A stretch of DNA of 30,098 nt from a virus. Shown in pieces: positions 15,324-23,319 of the stretch. The translations under genes were made by a program, and so were the position numbers. The DNA is taken from IMG/VR virus record IMGVR_UViG_3300044627_002173, positions 1 through 30,098 of that record, one strand, 5' to 3'. Every line of letters starts with the position of its first letter. Position 1 is the first letter of the stretch. The notes under the pieces are model-generated. The model saw only the letters and a program-made list of their open reading frames with translations, was not told the origin of the DNA and did no database searches.

Positions 15324-15708
15324 CTTCATTTCCTTTCGGCCACACAACCCCGTGAACACCCGCAGCCTGAATAGCCTTATCGCAGGCATAACACGGCTCC
15401 CTAGTCACATACAAAGTTGCACCCACCAAATCCTCCCGGTCGCAATACAACAGTGCGTTCATTTCCGCGTGGACCGCCACACAACGCCCTTCCCCGGTGG
15501 TGTAATCAGAACCCGGAGATACGTTCGATAATCTTCGAGGACAGTCAAAACACCCAGGTGTACCAGCAGGGCTTCCGTTGTAGCCTGTGCCCCGCACCCG
15601 GCGGTCTTTAACAACCACCGCACCGACCTTCGAGCGTTCACAGTCGCTCCTTTCCGATACCGCTTCGGCTATTCCCATGAAGTAGTCATCCCAGCCAGGT
15701 CTGCTCAT
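15316..15708 (-). CDS. Deoxycytidylate (dCMP) deaminase
   Basis: 130 residues. The family converts dCMP to dUMP, feeding dTTP synthesis for phage replication. The zinc site is clear: H80-A-E82 supplies one ligand and the catalytic Glu, and P105-C106-x-x-C109 supplies the two Cys ligands. Extra cysteines near C53 and C56 are typical of the phage branch. It overlaps the upstream gene (ATGA) and belongs with the class II ribonucleotide reductase encoded further upstream as a nucleotide supply module. Confidence 0.93.
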   Translation of the reverse strand: MSRPGWDDYFMGIAEAVSERSDCERSKVGAVVVKDRRVRGTGYNGSPAGTPGCFDCPRRLSNVSPGSDYTTGEGRCVAVHAEMNALLYCDREDLVGATLYVTREPCYACDKAIQAAGVHGVVWPKGNEDE

Positions 15709-16058
15709 CCAGCAATCAGCCCTTCCAAATCGGCACGCAACTCAGCCAACTCAGCCTCCAACTCCGCAATACGGCACTCCCGCGCGTCCTTATCGAAATC
15801 AGCCCTGTCAGCCTCATCCAAAGCAGCCAGCACAGTGCGAATCAGATCGGGGAAACACCCGTGAATAGCGGTGATGAAGTCAGCATCTTCATCCAACAGA
15901 ACTGAAGCGACGAACTTATTGTCACCGTCCTCACCGACAGCGTTGATGTTGAAGAAGTAGTCTTTGCCGTCTTTTTGGTAGTCCCAGTACCGGTCTTGCG
16001 CGCCGGTGGTGGCAGCCCACATTTGGTACAGCTTGTCGAAAAACTCACGCTCATCCAT
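15705..16058 (-). CDS. Acidic hypothetical protein with C-terminal coiled coil
   Basis: 117 residues from ATG 16058; AAAGGG lies 7 bases upstream, which favours it over the in-frame TTG at 16064. The N-terminal part is aromatic and mixed alpha/beta, the middle is very acidic, and about the last 25 residues form a Leu/Glu/Ala coiled coil (from about residue 90). No family is recognised. It follows the polymerase gene after a 53-bp gap holding a hairpin. Confidence 0.65.
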   Translation of the reverse strand: MDEREFFDKLYQMWAATTGAQDRYWDYQKDGKDYFFNINAVGEDGDNKFVASVLLDEDADFITAIHGCFPDLIRTVLAALDEADRADFDKDARECRIAELEAELAELRADLEGLIAG

Positions 16059-16089
16059 TGTCAAACCCTTTCGTTCCGTTAATTCGATG

Positions 16090-16108
16090 ATTCCGCTGGC
16101 AGCGGAAT
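16090..16108 (-). terminator. Short hairpin between polymerase and downstream gene
   Basis: ATTCCGCT (16090-16097) pairs perfectly with AGCGGAAT (16101-16108) around a 3-nt loop. There is no T-tract on the leftward strand, so it is more likely an attenuator, pause or mRNA processing site than a full terminator. Confidence 0.4.
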
Positions 16109-16111
16109 AAG

Positions 16112-17893
16112 CTAATAATCTGAACCGTAAAGCGATCCCCAGGAACGGCCACCGACCTCCGGGTCAGTGCCGATATGCACACCCTTAAAAGTGCAAGCCA
16201 TAAACTCACCAATCTTTTCGGCACCCCAACCAGCTTTATTCGCCGGCAAAGAAGCCAAAACCTCATCGTGAATAGGCAACCGCACATACGGTGTGAACCC
16301 GGCTGCGTGCAGCCGCAACAAACCCTGCGCCGTTATATCCCTGGATGATGACTGCACCATGTAATTCAAAGCCGCATACGGCTTGTCCTTATCCACCGGA
16401 AGCCTGCGCCCAAACGGGGTAGTGATAAACCCGTCAGCGACAGCCTGACGCTGTAACCGTTGAGACAACTGCTTAACCCTGGGATATCTTGACTCGAAAC
16501 CGGCAATGACCTTCCGGGCGGTCAGAACATCAATGTCGGCTTGCTCCGCGATGTTCCTTGGCCCCGAGCCGTACACGTAAGCGAAGTTCACCATTTTGCC
16601 GATCTTGCGGTCCACCCCCGAAACATCGGCGGTCATCTGGTGCAAGTCCTGGTCGGTTTGGAAAGCCCGGATCATCGTCTGGTCACCCGACAGTGCGGCT
16701 AACACCCGCAACTCTTGGGTTTGGTAGTCCACCGACGCTATAAGGTGACCTTCGTCAGCAACGAAGCAGCGCCGGATCAACCAGTCGCCAGCCGGCAGCG
16801 TTTGTGCCGGTATCCCGGTTATCGACATCCTCGCTGTGCGTGCCCTCAAAGGGTTGATTGATGCGTGGCATCTGCCGCCCGCATCTACACCAGCCAAAAA
16901 ACCATCCACCCATGTTGTCCTCCACTTCCGCGCTTTCTTAGCCTCAAACACCGCCTCAGCGAACTCGTCACCAGAAGCCACCAAACGCTCCAACAACACC
17001 TTGTCAACCTTCCGGTTCCCTGTCGGGGTGAACTCAGTGAACGTGTGGCCCCTGGACTGGAAAGTGTCAGCCAACTGCTCAGGTGAGAAAATGTTTTCGC
17101 ACCCAAACTGGCGTGCTTTCCATGAGTAGGCTTCCTCTGTGTCCCTGAATGTTTCGGACAACTCTTTGGTGTATTCGACATCGAGGAGGAACCCACGGCG
17201 TTCGATGTACGAACACACTTCAGCGAGTTTGCGTTCCTGCTCGATGAGTGGGCGGGACTCTTTCGGGACCAGCGGGGCCAGCTTGCGGTACAGGCGGTAA
17301 GCCAAAACAGGGTCCATCCCGGCGTACAGTTCGTACTGCGGGTCATCCAACGGCACTACCCGCCAAATGTGTTGTTTCGTTGTTTTGTGTTGCAGCCGCA
17401 ACACATTCATCAACCCCTTAACCTCATCGGCCACCGCAGGGTCGATGTAGTGCCGTGTTAAGTCCTCCAAAGACAAACCGGGGCCGCCCTCCGACACCCC
17501 GCGAGGGTCCACCAGATGCGCCAGGATGCGGGTGTCAGCAACCTTGGGCCACAGTTCTTCCATCGGAACCCCGACGCACCTGTCGAACACCTGAAGGTCA
17601 AAAGCGGCGTTCTGCAACACCATCCCGTCAATGTGTTTCAGAACGGTTCTTGCGGCGTGACGAAACGCCCCACCCTTGTCTACGGGTATCACCCACGCTT
17701 CGTCGGCTGTGCCGAACTGCACCAGCCGGCACCGGAAGTCATCGGAGTAGATGCGGAGGTCGGTGGTTTCGGAGTCCACACCGAGAACTTTGTGTTGCCG
17801 GGTGAAGTCGAGGAACGGCTGCAAATCCTCTGTTGTTTCAACCACGTTGATGACAACGGGGGTTTCGTCCACTAGCCGCTTATGCTGCTTCAC
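16112..17893 (-). CDS. DNA polymerase I (family A)
   Basis: 593 residues from GTG 17893, which overlaps the upstream stop (GTGA). It replicates phage DNA. The N-terminal 3'-5' exonuclease has D40-S-E42, an AFDLQVFDR motif and a later LAHLVDP motif. The polymerase domain shows motif A (VDYQTQELR), motif B (K-I-G-K-M-V-N-F-A-Y-V-Y-G) and motif C (H542-D543-E544). There is no 5'-nuclease domain, as is usual for phage family A enzymes of about 600 residues. All catalytic residues expected in these motifs are present, so it should be active. Confidence 0.97.
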   Translation of the reverse strand: MKQHKRLVDETPVVINVVETTEDLQPFLDFTRQHKVLGVDSETTDLRIYSDDFRCRLVQFGTADEAWVIPVDKGGAFRHAARTVLKHIDGMVLQNAAFDLQVFDRCVGVPMEELWPKVADTRILAHLVDPRGVSEGGPGLSLEDLTRHYIDPAVADEVKGLMNVLRLQHKTTKQHIWRVVPLDDPQYELYAGMDPVLAYRLYRKLAPLVPKESRPLIEQERKLAEVCSYIERRGFLLDVEYTKELSETFRDTEEAYSWKARQFGCENIFSPEQLADTFQSRGHTFTEFTPTGNRKVDKVLLERLVASGDEFAEAVFEAKKARKWRTTWVDGFLAGVDAGGRCHASINPLRARTARMSITGIPAQTLPAGDWLIRRCFVADEGHLIASVDYQTQELRVLAALSGDQTMIRAFQTDQDLHQMTADVSGVDRKIGKMVNFAYVYGSGPRNIAEQADIDVLTARKVIAGFESRYPRVKQLSQRLQRQAVADGFITTPFGRRLPVDKDKPYAALNYMVQSSSRDITAQGLLRLHAAGFTPYVRLPIHDEVLASLPANKAGWGAEKIGEFMACTFKGVHIGTDPEVGGRSWGSLYGSDY

Positions 17894-18132
17894 TTGTGAT
17901 AAACACCCCTTACTATTCTTGAAACGGTTGCCGGGTTAACTGCGTAGCAGTCCGCTATCTCGCGCTGCGTCAGATCCGATGTGCGGGCAAGGTTGCGTAT
18001 CTCTTTGACCTCACGGTCAGTCAACTTCTTCTGATTATTGGGCTCCTGCAACACATCGAGTTGCTTGCGGAGTTCGTCGCGTTCTTTGATGAGTGCGTCG
18101 ATTTCTTTCATCACAGCCAGCAGCGTGTTCAC
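17890..18132 (-). CDS. Coiled-coil helix-turn-helix DNA-binding protein
   Basis: 80 residues from GTG 18132, with GAAAGGA about 8-10 bases upstream. Residues 1-30 form a Glu/Leu coiled coil suited to dimer formation. Residues 50-78 form a helix-turn-helix (LTQREIADCYAV-NPATVSRI pattern) close to resolvase or sigma-type HTH units. A small regulator is likely. Just upstream lie a stoperator repeat and a perfect 11-bp hairpin, so its expression may be set by the immunity repressor. Confidence 0.8.
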   Translation of the reverse strand: MNTLLAVMKEIDALIKERDELRKQLDVLQEPNNQKKLTDREVKEIRNLARTSDLTQREIADCYAVNPATVSRIVRGVYHK

Positions 18133-18159
18133 AAACGGTGTCCTTTCGTCGGGGGGTTA

Positions 18160-18186
18160 GGAGGGGCACCCAGACGGTGCCCCTCC
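18160..18186 (-). terminator. Perfect 11-bp hairpin beside a stoperator
   Basis: GGAGGGGCACC (18160-18170) pairs perfectly with GGTGCCCCTCC (18176-18186) around a 5-nt loop. No T-tract follows on the leftward strand. It lies in the 71-bp gap before the HTH gene and touches the stoperator at 18186-18198. Confidence 0.5.
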
Positions 18187-18198
18187 CTACTGTCAAGT
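18186..18198 (+). promoter_or_regulatory. Stoperator-like repeat (CCTACTGTCAAGT)
   Basis: An exact TGTCAAGT core with a CCTAC flank, intergenic, in the same orientation as the other copies. Repressor binding here would act on leftward transcripts entering the HTH and polymerase genes. It is assigned by similarity to the L5 stoperator core. Confidence 0.8.
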
Positions 18199-18203
18199 CC
18201 CGG

Positions 18204-18635
18204 TCAGAAGAAAATCGGGCGTGACTCGTCCCCACGAGGCGGGAAAAACCCCTTATACGGCTTCCCTGCCTTCGACACCCCGGAGCGGAACTGCCAGCCA
18301 GGGGGGCAGTCGGGTGCGTCTGCCGGCGGTTCCTGCGCCTGCTGAGGAACAGACTTCACAGGTGCCGAACCCACACCGGACCCCCCGGAGAAATGCTGGG
18401 CTGCGGACTTCACCTTGCCCATCAACTCCGACAACAACGCCGCGTTGTCCCCGGTCAACTGCTCGTAAGCATCCGGGATGTCCGATGCGTGAATAACGAT
18501 CCACGGGGAATCGAACCCTGCACCACCCTTCAACGTGATGGTGATTTTCCCCTCAGCACTGCTCACGGGCCGTTCCTCCTTTTTGTCTTCGACGGTGTTG
18601 TCTGCGAACACGTCTGCGAACACATCAACGGTCAA
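18204..18635 (-). CDS. Hypothetical protein, possible ssDNA-binding type
   Basis: 143 residues. The start is TTG 18635, preceded by AGTAGGA at about 7 bases. The N-terminal ~25 residues are acidic with a duplicated DVFA unit; the core (25-90) is beta-alpha with IVIHASD; a Pro/Gln-rich linker follows (about 95-115); the last 30 residues are Gly/Pro/aromatic and basic (CPPGWQFRSG...KPYKGFFPPRG pattern). A core plus flexible tail next to polymerase and ribonucleotide reductase would suit a DNA-binding accessory factor. I do not recognise a defined family, so this is an inference. Confidence 0.6.
   Translation of the reverse strand: MTVDVFADVFADNTVEDKKEERPVSSAEGKITITLKGGAGFDSPWIVIHASDIPDAYEQLTGDNAALLSELMGKVKSAAQHFSGGSGVGSAPVKSVPQQAQEPPADAPDCPPGWQFRSGVSKAGKPYKGFFPPRGDESRPIFF
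18600..18623. repeat. 12-bp perfect tandem duplication
   Basis: GTCTGCGAACAC occurs twice in succession (18600-18611 and 18612-18623). It encodes the duplicated D-V-F-A unit at the N terminus of the gene at 18204-18635, so the coding frame is kept. Confidence 0.9.
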
Positions 18636-18650
18636 TTCAATTTCCTACTT

Positions 18651-19022
18651 TCATTTGTTGTTCGGCAGGTACAGGCTGTACTTGCCGTGCTTGTAGAGGT
18701 AGTGTTCACTACCTCTTGGAACCCAGTGCCTACCCTTCGCATCCCTGTCTGCGGAGTTCTCAGCGGGTGTGCCCAAGAACAGGTGAGAAGGGTTGCAGCA
18801 CTTCGGAACATCACATGTGTGGCAGACGAACATCCCAGGAGGGATGTCGCCTACCCACAGTTGGTACGCAGCCCTATGAGCCTGTACCGACTTGCGGCTG
18901 CCGTTGATTTTGAGATAGGCGTAGCGCCTTCCGGACTGGCCTTGAAACAACCAGCATCCGTTCTCGTCCTTAACTAGTCTTCGACGTAGCCGTTCCTCAA
19001 CAGGGATAACCGGATAAGGCAT
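18651..19022 (-). CDS. HNH endonuclease
   Basis: 123 residues from ATG 19022, overlapping the ribonucleotide reductase stop (ATGA). The HNH core is around residues 48-90: an A-H-R-A-A-Y motif, then V-C-H-T-C-D, then [11 protein letters not shown], giving the first His, the Cys pairs that hold the fold, and the Asn and last His. It matches the homing-type HNH_3 class common in phages. The gene sits as an extra between the replication accessory gene and the ribonucleotide reductase, as mobile HNH genes often do. Confidence 0.9.
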   Translation of the reverse strand: MPYPVIPVEERLRRRLVKDENGCWLFQGQSGRRYAYLKINGSRKSVQAHRAAYQLWVGDIPPGMFVCHTCDVPKCCNPSHLFLGTPAENSADRDAKGRHWVPRGSEHYLYKHGKYSLYLPNNK

Positions 19023-21043
19023 CAGCGCACCGGGCACCCTCCGGTTCCACAGTCTTCCGAAATACCGTCAGAAACCTGCTTCGCCACTGCTGACTCATAT
19101 TCCCAACGGCTTAACCTTTCATACGGAGACTGTGGCATGGATGCCTCCGGAAATATGGTGCAGCCTTTTAGCCTTCCGGCGAACTGCCGTATCTGCTCTT
19201 CAACATGGTCAGAGCTGTATTGCTGCGGATCAACATTCGCTGTGAAGCTGACAGCGTTGTCAGCCCAATAAGCCTGATACAACGCCTGGAATCGCAGCAT
19301 GTCATGAAGCGGCAGATCGCTGGCAGCCTCCACAATGCTTTCGCCTTCATCCCCGAACCTGTCAGTGACAGCCTGAACAAGTGTGTCCTTTGTGGGGATG
19401 GAGATGACAGCGGTGTTGGCTGCGTACATGCAGTCCTCAACCTCGAACCCGTCAGCCTCGTACTGCTTCAGCATCATCACCTGATCGGGGTCCACCTTCG
19501 ACAACCGCACCCTGCGGATGAAATACTTCGCAAAGATAGGGTGGACTCCCTCAGACACACCAGGCATTTTGGCTATAGTTCCTGTCGGTGCGATGGTGCG
19601 CTTCTTGACCGGGACGGGGATTCGGAGTTCATGGCAGAACGCCGAAGCCGAGTAATCCACCGTTGTTGCAAGCTGATTCAGCAAAGCTTGGAACTCCCGG
19701 CTGTCCGGGGCTTTGGAATACTTCAGCCCCGACATAGCGAGGAATGAGGCAACCCCGAAGTGCCCGACACCGATGCGCCGGTTGCGGTCAAGAACCTCAC
19801 GGGATTTCGGGTCGCCTACAGCGGAGAAGGTGGCCCGGATGAGGAACCGGGTCATCAACTGGTGCGCCTTGTCCATCCCAAAGGTGTCCACTCTGCCGTT
19901 TTCGTCCACGAACCCGGCCAAGTTGACGTGCCCCAGGTTGCACGGCTCCCACGGCTCCAAGGTGATTTCGCCGCAAGGATTGGTGCAGACAACCTCGTTG
20001 GGTTCACCGACGTTGGACAGGGATGAGTCCCAGAACCCCGGTTCTCCGTTGTTCACCATGCCCCGCGATAGGGCTTTCAGTACCCGGGCGGCTAACCATG
20101 CGGAACCTTGCTGGGCCTGATACCAGAACTTGTCATCAACCTCAACACTGATGTTGGTTGTCCAGTGCGACAAAGATTGCTGCTTGATGTCGATGAACTT
20201 TTCGATCTGCGGGTCAGCCCAGTGCATCATTGCCATTCGTGCGGATCGCCGCACACCGCCAGCGACAACGCACTGCGCGATTGCGTGGTCGATTTCCATA
20301 GCGGAGATACCGTCAAGCATTTCGAGGTCAACCGCCAAGCGGTTGAACACCTGCGAAACATCAATCAGCATCTTCGCCAACGGCAAAGGCCCGGAAGCCC
20401 TACCACCAAAGGTTTTCAGCTTGGAGCCTGCGGATCGGACACGGGACACGTCGTACACACGGTTGGTATGTTCGACAACAGGGTTGTAGTGGGTGTCGAT
20501 CAGATCCACTAAGGCGGCAGCCCACCCCTCGCGGGAGTCCTCGATCTTGAACGCCCCGAACCAGTCCGGGTCATAGGTTTCCGACAGCAACCCGGCAGCT
20601 TTCATGTCGTCGTAGTCCGCATGTTCCGGGTCGCAAACGATTTCAACCTTGAGTGCCTGCTTCACCAACGGGTACCGGGACAGATACTTGTTGCTGTAGT
20701 TGGCACCTACCCCGCCGCCCTCCATTAACCGCATGAAGGTGAACTCGAAGTGATCGGCGGGCTCATCGGTCCACCCGGCAACCCAGCAGTTGAACAGGTG
20801 TTCAGCGTTCTTCACACCGGACGCCCACAAGTGCCGGCCAGCGGGCAGGATCTTGAAGTCGAGCATCATGTCGATCAACTGTTGGCGTTCATCCTCAAGC
20901 TGGTAACGCTCATCGACCAAGGCGAGGTTGCCGTCTACTACCCGTTCGACGGTTTGCGGCCAGGTTTCTTTTGTGCCGTCTGGGAGGGTTCGGCTGTAGG
21001 TGCGTTCGTAAACGAGTTGCCCTGTGGGTCCAAAGTTAGTCAT
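19022..21043 (-). CDS. nrdJ: Class II (B12-dependent) ribonucleotide reductase
   Basis: 673 residues from ATG 21043 with GAAAGAG upstream. It reduces ribonucleotides to deoxyribonucleotides with adenosylcobalamin. The active site motif N355-P-C357-G-E359-I carries the thiyl Cys and catalytic Glu; C86 (FNCW) and C368 are the likely redox pair. The C-terminal C665-G-T-G-G-C670 tail is the shuttle pair that accepts electrons from a redoxin. Length and motif spacing fit the monomeric type. The glutaredoxin-like gene at 23303-23548 could reduce it. Confidence 0.96.
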   Translation of the reverse strand: MTNFGPTGQLVYERTYSRTLPDGTKETWPQTVERVVDGNLALVDERYQLEDERQQLIDMMLDFKILPAGRHLWASGVKNAEHLFNCWVAGWTDEPADHFEFTFMRLMEGGGVGANYSNKYLSRYPLVKQALKVEIVCDPEHADYDDMKAAGLLSETYDPDWFGAFKIEDSREGWAAALVDLIDTHYNPVVEHTNRVYDVSRVRSAGSKLKTFGGRASGPLPLAKMLIDVSQVFNRLAVDLEMLDGISAMEIDHAIAQCVVAGGVRRSARMAMMHWADPQIEKFIDIKQQSLSHWTTNISVEVDDKFWYQAQQGSAWLAARVLKALSRGMVNNGEPGFWDSSLSNVGEPNEVVCTNPCGEITLEPWEPCNLGHVNLAGFVDENGRVDTFGMDKAHQLMTRFLIRATFSAVGDPKSREVLDRNRRIGVGHFGVASFLAMSGLKYSKAPDSREFQALLNQLATTVDYSASAFCHELRIPVPVKKRTIAPTGTIAKMPGVSEGVHPIFAKYFIRRVRLSKVDPDQVMMLKQYEADGFEVEDCMYAANTAVISIPTKDTLVQAVTDRFGDEGESIVEAASDLPLHDMLRFQALYQAYWADNAVSFTANVDPQQYSSDHVEEQIRQFAGRLKGCTIFPEASMPQSPYERLSRWEYESAVAKQVSDGISEDCGTGGCPVR

Positions 21044-21213
21044 GCAATCTCTTTCATCATCATGTAGGTGCCTCCGCAGTACATTTGGAGGTCATCGAGA
21101 GGCCAGTTGTTAACCAGCATTGGTTTCTCATGGGGGAACAGATCGGGGAAGATCAGTGAGCGGTAAAGCTCCGATCTGCCCATCCCGTTGAATACAGGAT
21201 CAATGATATTCAT
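21040..21213 (-). CDS. Small hypothetical protein before ribonucleotide reductase
   Basis: 57 residues from ATG 21213, with a strong GGAGGAGGACA ribosome site directly upstream. The stop overlaps the reductase ATG as ATGA, which suggests translational coupling with that gene. The protein is rich in Met and aromatic residues (three Met in a row near the end) and has no recognised family. A role linked to the reductase is an inference from coupling only. Confidence 0.75.
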   Translation of the reverse strand: MNIIDPVFNGMGRSELYRSLIFPDLFPHEKPMLVNNWPLDDLQMYCGGTYMMMKEIA

Positions 21214-21319
21214 TGTCCTCCTCCGGTTCCCTAATGTCCAGTTGTTTAGCTTTTCTGTGGTCTTCGAGGATCAGGTCGATGTTGTTGAGCCCGGTTTGCG
21301 GGTCGATGTATTCGTTCAC
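21200..21319 (-). CDS. Small acidic protein, 39 residues
   Basis: GTG 21319 overlaps the upstream stop (GTGA), and the frame runs to TGA 21200, overlapping the next gene by 14 bp. Its end encodes the ribosome site of that gene, giving an acidic [10 protein letters not shown] tail. It is predicted helical, with no recognised family. A stoperator variant lies within it at 21230-21242. Confidence 0.55.
   Translation of the reverse strand: MNEYIDPQTGLNNIDLILEDHRKAKQLDIREPEEDNEYH
21230..21242 (+). promoter_or_regulatory. Stoperator variant (one core mismatch)
   Basis: CCTAATGTCCAGT differs from the consensus at one core base (C for A). It has the same orientation as the other copies and lies within a small ORF. 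Repressor affinity may be reduced. Confidence 0.45.
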
Positions 21320-21954
21320 CGTCCACTAGCCCTGGCTTGGTTTTGAAGCCGTTGCACGGCTTCGCTGCTGTCGTCGTCCCAATCGGTTTTCGATATCTGT
21401 CGGGCTTTGGCTGCACTGATCTTTGCGCGGCTCCCAGGGCCGGCGTTCGGCTGGTTTTTGAAGGACCGGTTCATTTCCGTTGTGAGGGCTTCCAGAGCGC
21501 GACTCACCTGGGTTTTGTCGTATCCAGATGTGGGAGTGATGTTTTGCACATACTTAGACCATAAGCATTCCCGATACTCTTGGCTGATTCCATCGAGGGA
21601 TTGGTGAAGGTCTTGGAACGCAGACGATTTAGTGGAGTTGCCGCGCAATCCTCCCTTTTCCAGCATCCGTTTCACTTCGTTGACCGAGTACCGGAAATTG
21701 CCCGAGAAAACCTCGTAGTCCAGCCGCTCTTTGGAAGCGATCTGATGCCCGATAGCGATGATCGCGTTCAGCCGATCCTTCGGGCTGAACTCATCTAGCA
21801 GCTTGTCCAATGAGCCTGGACGTTCCATCAGATGCAAAGTGATGTCCTGCTGAATGTCGTCTTCATCAACCACCGTGGGCCACTGATAAGCCACAGTTTT
21901 AGCGGCCTTACCGATCAGATCAGCCAACTCCTCAATCCGGTTACCTACTGTCAA
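21316..21954 (-). CDS. Sigma-factor-like DNA-binding protein
   Basis: 212 residues. I choose TTG 21954: it follows the upstream stop by one base and has GGGAGG six bases before it; a longer reading from ATG 21978 lacks such a site. The TTG is part of the stoperator TTGACA. The N-terminal half is helical with an acidic D-E-D-D-I-Q-Q-D helix, like sigma region 2. A later helix pair (about residues 105-145: SQEYRECLW, then KTQVSRALEAL) resembles a region 4 type HTH. The C-terminal 50 residues are charged and disordered. It may be a phage transcription factor; no -10 binding signature is certain. Confidence 0.55.
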   Translation of the reverse strand: MTVGNRIEELADLIGKAAKTVAYQWPTVVDEDDIQQDITLHLMERPGSLDKLLDEFSPKDRLNAIIAIGHQIASKERLDYEVFSGNFRYSVNEVKRMLEKGGLRGNSTKSSAFQDLHQSLDGISQEYRECLWSKYVQNITPTSGYDKTQVSRALEALTTEMNRSFKNQPNAGPGSRAKISAAKARQISKTDWDDDSSEAVQRLQNQARASGR

Positions 21955-21956
21955 GT
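21944..21956 (+). promoter_or_regulatory. Stoperator-like repeat (CCTACTGTCAAGT)
   Basis: An exact core with a CCTAC flank at the junction of the metallophosphoesterase and sigma-like genes. On the leftward strand its TTGACA supplies the TTG start of the sigma-like gene, so repressor site and translation start are fused. Confidence 0.75.
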
Positions 21957-22723
21957 CAGACCTCCCATGTGTGACCATCAACTGTGAACCTTCCTTTCGT
22001 GATCGGAACCAACTCCGGTTTAACATGCCCACCATCAACGGTGAGCAGGGCGAACCCCATCTGCCAGTCACCCGTCCCGCCCTTCAAATACTGGGCGAGT
22101 TTCTGGTTCATCAAATGACCGACCTCAACACCTGTGATCTGCCGGGTGATGTTCCCGGCGAAACCGTTGGTCTTCGAGCAGACACCCATCCTGTGTGTGT
22201 GACCCATCACCACACTTGTCGAGAACTTCACTGCCGCGTTCAACGCGGTGTTGCCGGCAACCCTGGACAAGCTGATCTGGCCCCGATGCCCATGGGTGGT
22301 GATCCACCCAGGAGCGATCTTGTTGAACTCAGGTAACATTGTAATCTCATACTGCCTAAAGTCAAGTAGGGTGTCAAGGTTGAACGCCCCTGACTCCGCG
22401 AGTGCTGGCGCATACTTGGCTAGGTAGGTGCGTGGCCGTTCGTCGTGGTTGCCTTCGTGGACACCGACTGGGCCTGCATATACTTTGCGTAGCGGTTCGA
22501 GGAATATCCGTTTGGCTTGTTCGGAGTCAGCGAACACAGATCCCTCGAACTCGCCGGCGGTTCCTTTGTTCCACCTGGACGGCTGTGGGTAATCCATCAA
22601 ATCCCCGATGTGAATTACCTCGTCGGGTTGCAGGTCACCTACGGCTTTGATGACCGCTTTGAGTGCTTTACGGTCGTGGTAGGGGATTTGGGTGTCGGAG
22701 ATAACGAAGATTCGTTTACTCAA
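21956..22723 (-). CDS. Metallophosphoesterase
   Basis: 255 residues from TTG 22723, which overlaps the upstream stop (TTGA). The calcineurin-like metal site is complete: D10-T-Q12 and H16, G40-D-L-M-D44, G91-N-H93-D-E, H144-G-H146 and G174-H175-T-H177. Q12 replaces the usual His of the first motif, which is common in some phage members. The family hydrolyses phosphomono- or diesters with two metals; the substrate is unknown, and nucleic acid end processing or nucleotide turnover is possible. Confidence 0.93.
   Translation of the reverse strand: MSKRIFVISDTQIPYHDRKALKAVIKAVGDLQPDEVIHIGDLMDYPQPSRWNKGTAGEFEGSVFADSEQAKRIFLEPLRKVYAGPVGVHEGNHDERPRTYLAKYAPALAESGAFNLDTLLDFRQYEITMLPEFNKIAPGWITTHGHRGQISLSRVAGNTALNAAVKFSTSVVMGHTHRMGVCSKTNGFAGNITRQITGVEVGHLMNQKLAQYLKGGTGDWQMGFALLTVDGGHVKPELVPITKGRFTVDGHTWEV
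22355..22379 (+). promoter_or_regulatory. Pair of degenerate stoperator-like sites
   Basis: CCTAAAGTCAAGT (22355-22367) has one mismatch to the consensus, and TGTCAAGG (22372-22379) keeps the core except its last base. They lie 17 bp apart start to start, in one orientation, inside the metallophosphoesterase gene. Confidence 0.4.
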
Positions 22724-22914
22724 TTTTCCAGCCTGTCTATTTCGCGGTCCAAGTACCAGCGGGCTTTGTAAAGGTCTTCTAGTTCGTCTGTTTTTCTTCC
22801 TGCCCTGGCAACGTATTTCACTACGTTGCCCCGGCAGAAGTTGAGTTGTTCGGTGAGGTCAATAACTTGGATTCGGTTGAACTGGTAGTGGTCAGGGGAA
22901 ATAGGGTCACTCAT
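22720..22914 (-). CDS. DUF3310-type small protein
   Basis: 64 residues from ATG 22914; AGCAGG lies 6 bases upstream and the start forms an ATGAGTGA overlap with the upstream gene. The family signature is present: H-Y-Q near the start, then I-x-V-I-D, C-R-G-N-V-V-K-Y-V-A-R, then a D-L-Y-K-A-R-W-Y-L helix. DUF3310 proteins are common in phages, and some are annotated as nucleotide kinase-like, but the function is not established. Confidence 0.85.
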   Translation of the reverse strand: MSDPISPDHYQFNRIQVIDLTEQLNFCRGNVVKYVARAGRKTDELEDLYKARWYLDREIDRLEN

Positions 22915-23038
22915 CGTCATCCTGCTCTTTCCACTTCAACTTCTCCAACGCCGCGAAAATGTCCATCACCACGGCACCGAACTGTTCCCCGTCCTGGGCG
23001 GCGTCCAGTAGCTCCGCGACAGTTTTAGGTTCACTCAC
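22907..23038 (-). CDS. Small acidic hypothetical protein, about 43 residues
   Basis: I choose GTG 23038, which forms a GTGAGTGA overlap with the upstream stop and has GAGG six bases before it; ATG 23050 is an alternative that adds four residues. The protein is a helix with an acidic C terminus (QDDDE). No family is recognised. Confidence 0.5.
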   Translation of the reverse strand: MSEPKTVAELLDAAQDGEQFGAVVMDIFAALEKLKWKEQDDDE

Positions 23039-23225
23039 TGAAAGCCTCATCCCATTCCTCAGCCGTGATTCCGGTCTTGATGAACTCACGCTCATCAGGT
23101 GTCAGATCGGGGAAGGCGTGCTGCGCGAACACCCCTTCCTTCCATAAACTGATCTGCTTCTCTGTGACAGGTAAATCCATTTCACGAACCACACCAGTCA
23201 AGGTGGATTTACGTCTAATCAGCAT
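23031..23225 (-). CDS. Small phage protein, 64 residues, unknown function
   Basis: ATG 23225 is preceded by a purine-rich GAAAGTGAAGAAG stretch; longer readings start inside the small upstream gene. A basic start (MLIRRKS) is followed by V-x-E-x-D-L-P-V-T, then a hydrophobic F-P-D-L-T-P-D-E-R-E-F-I-x-T-G-I-T-x-E-E-W-D block. I recall similar C-terminal blocks in many phage genomes, always without known function. Confidence 0.7.
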   Translation of the reverse strand: MLIRRKSTLTGVVREMDLPVTEKQISLWKEGVFAQHAFPDLTPDEREFIKTGITAEEWDEAFSE

Positions 23226-23319
23226 CTTCTTCACTTTCTTCTGACCAAACATAGTCGTGGATCCGCTCAACCCACTTCGGGAACTCCATACCCACCGTGA
23301 AGTTAATTTCCAAACGCAC
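23215..23319 (-). CDS. Very small acidic protein, 34 residues
   Basis: GTG 23319 has AAGGAG seven bases upstream, inside the end of the redoxin gene, and the frame runs to TAG 23215. It has one aromatic-rich helix (FPKWVERIHDYVW) and an acidic tail (EESEEDAD). The good ribosome site and tight packing support translation. No family is recognised. Confidence 0.55.
   Translation of the reverse strand: MRLEINFTVGMEFPKWVERIHDYVWSEESEEDAD

Noticed and set aside
16056-16066. TGTCAAAC near the start of the acidic protein gene as a stoperator
   Set aside because: The core is broken at its last two bases and the CCTAA flank is absent; the sequence is explained by the ribosome site and start region.
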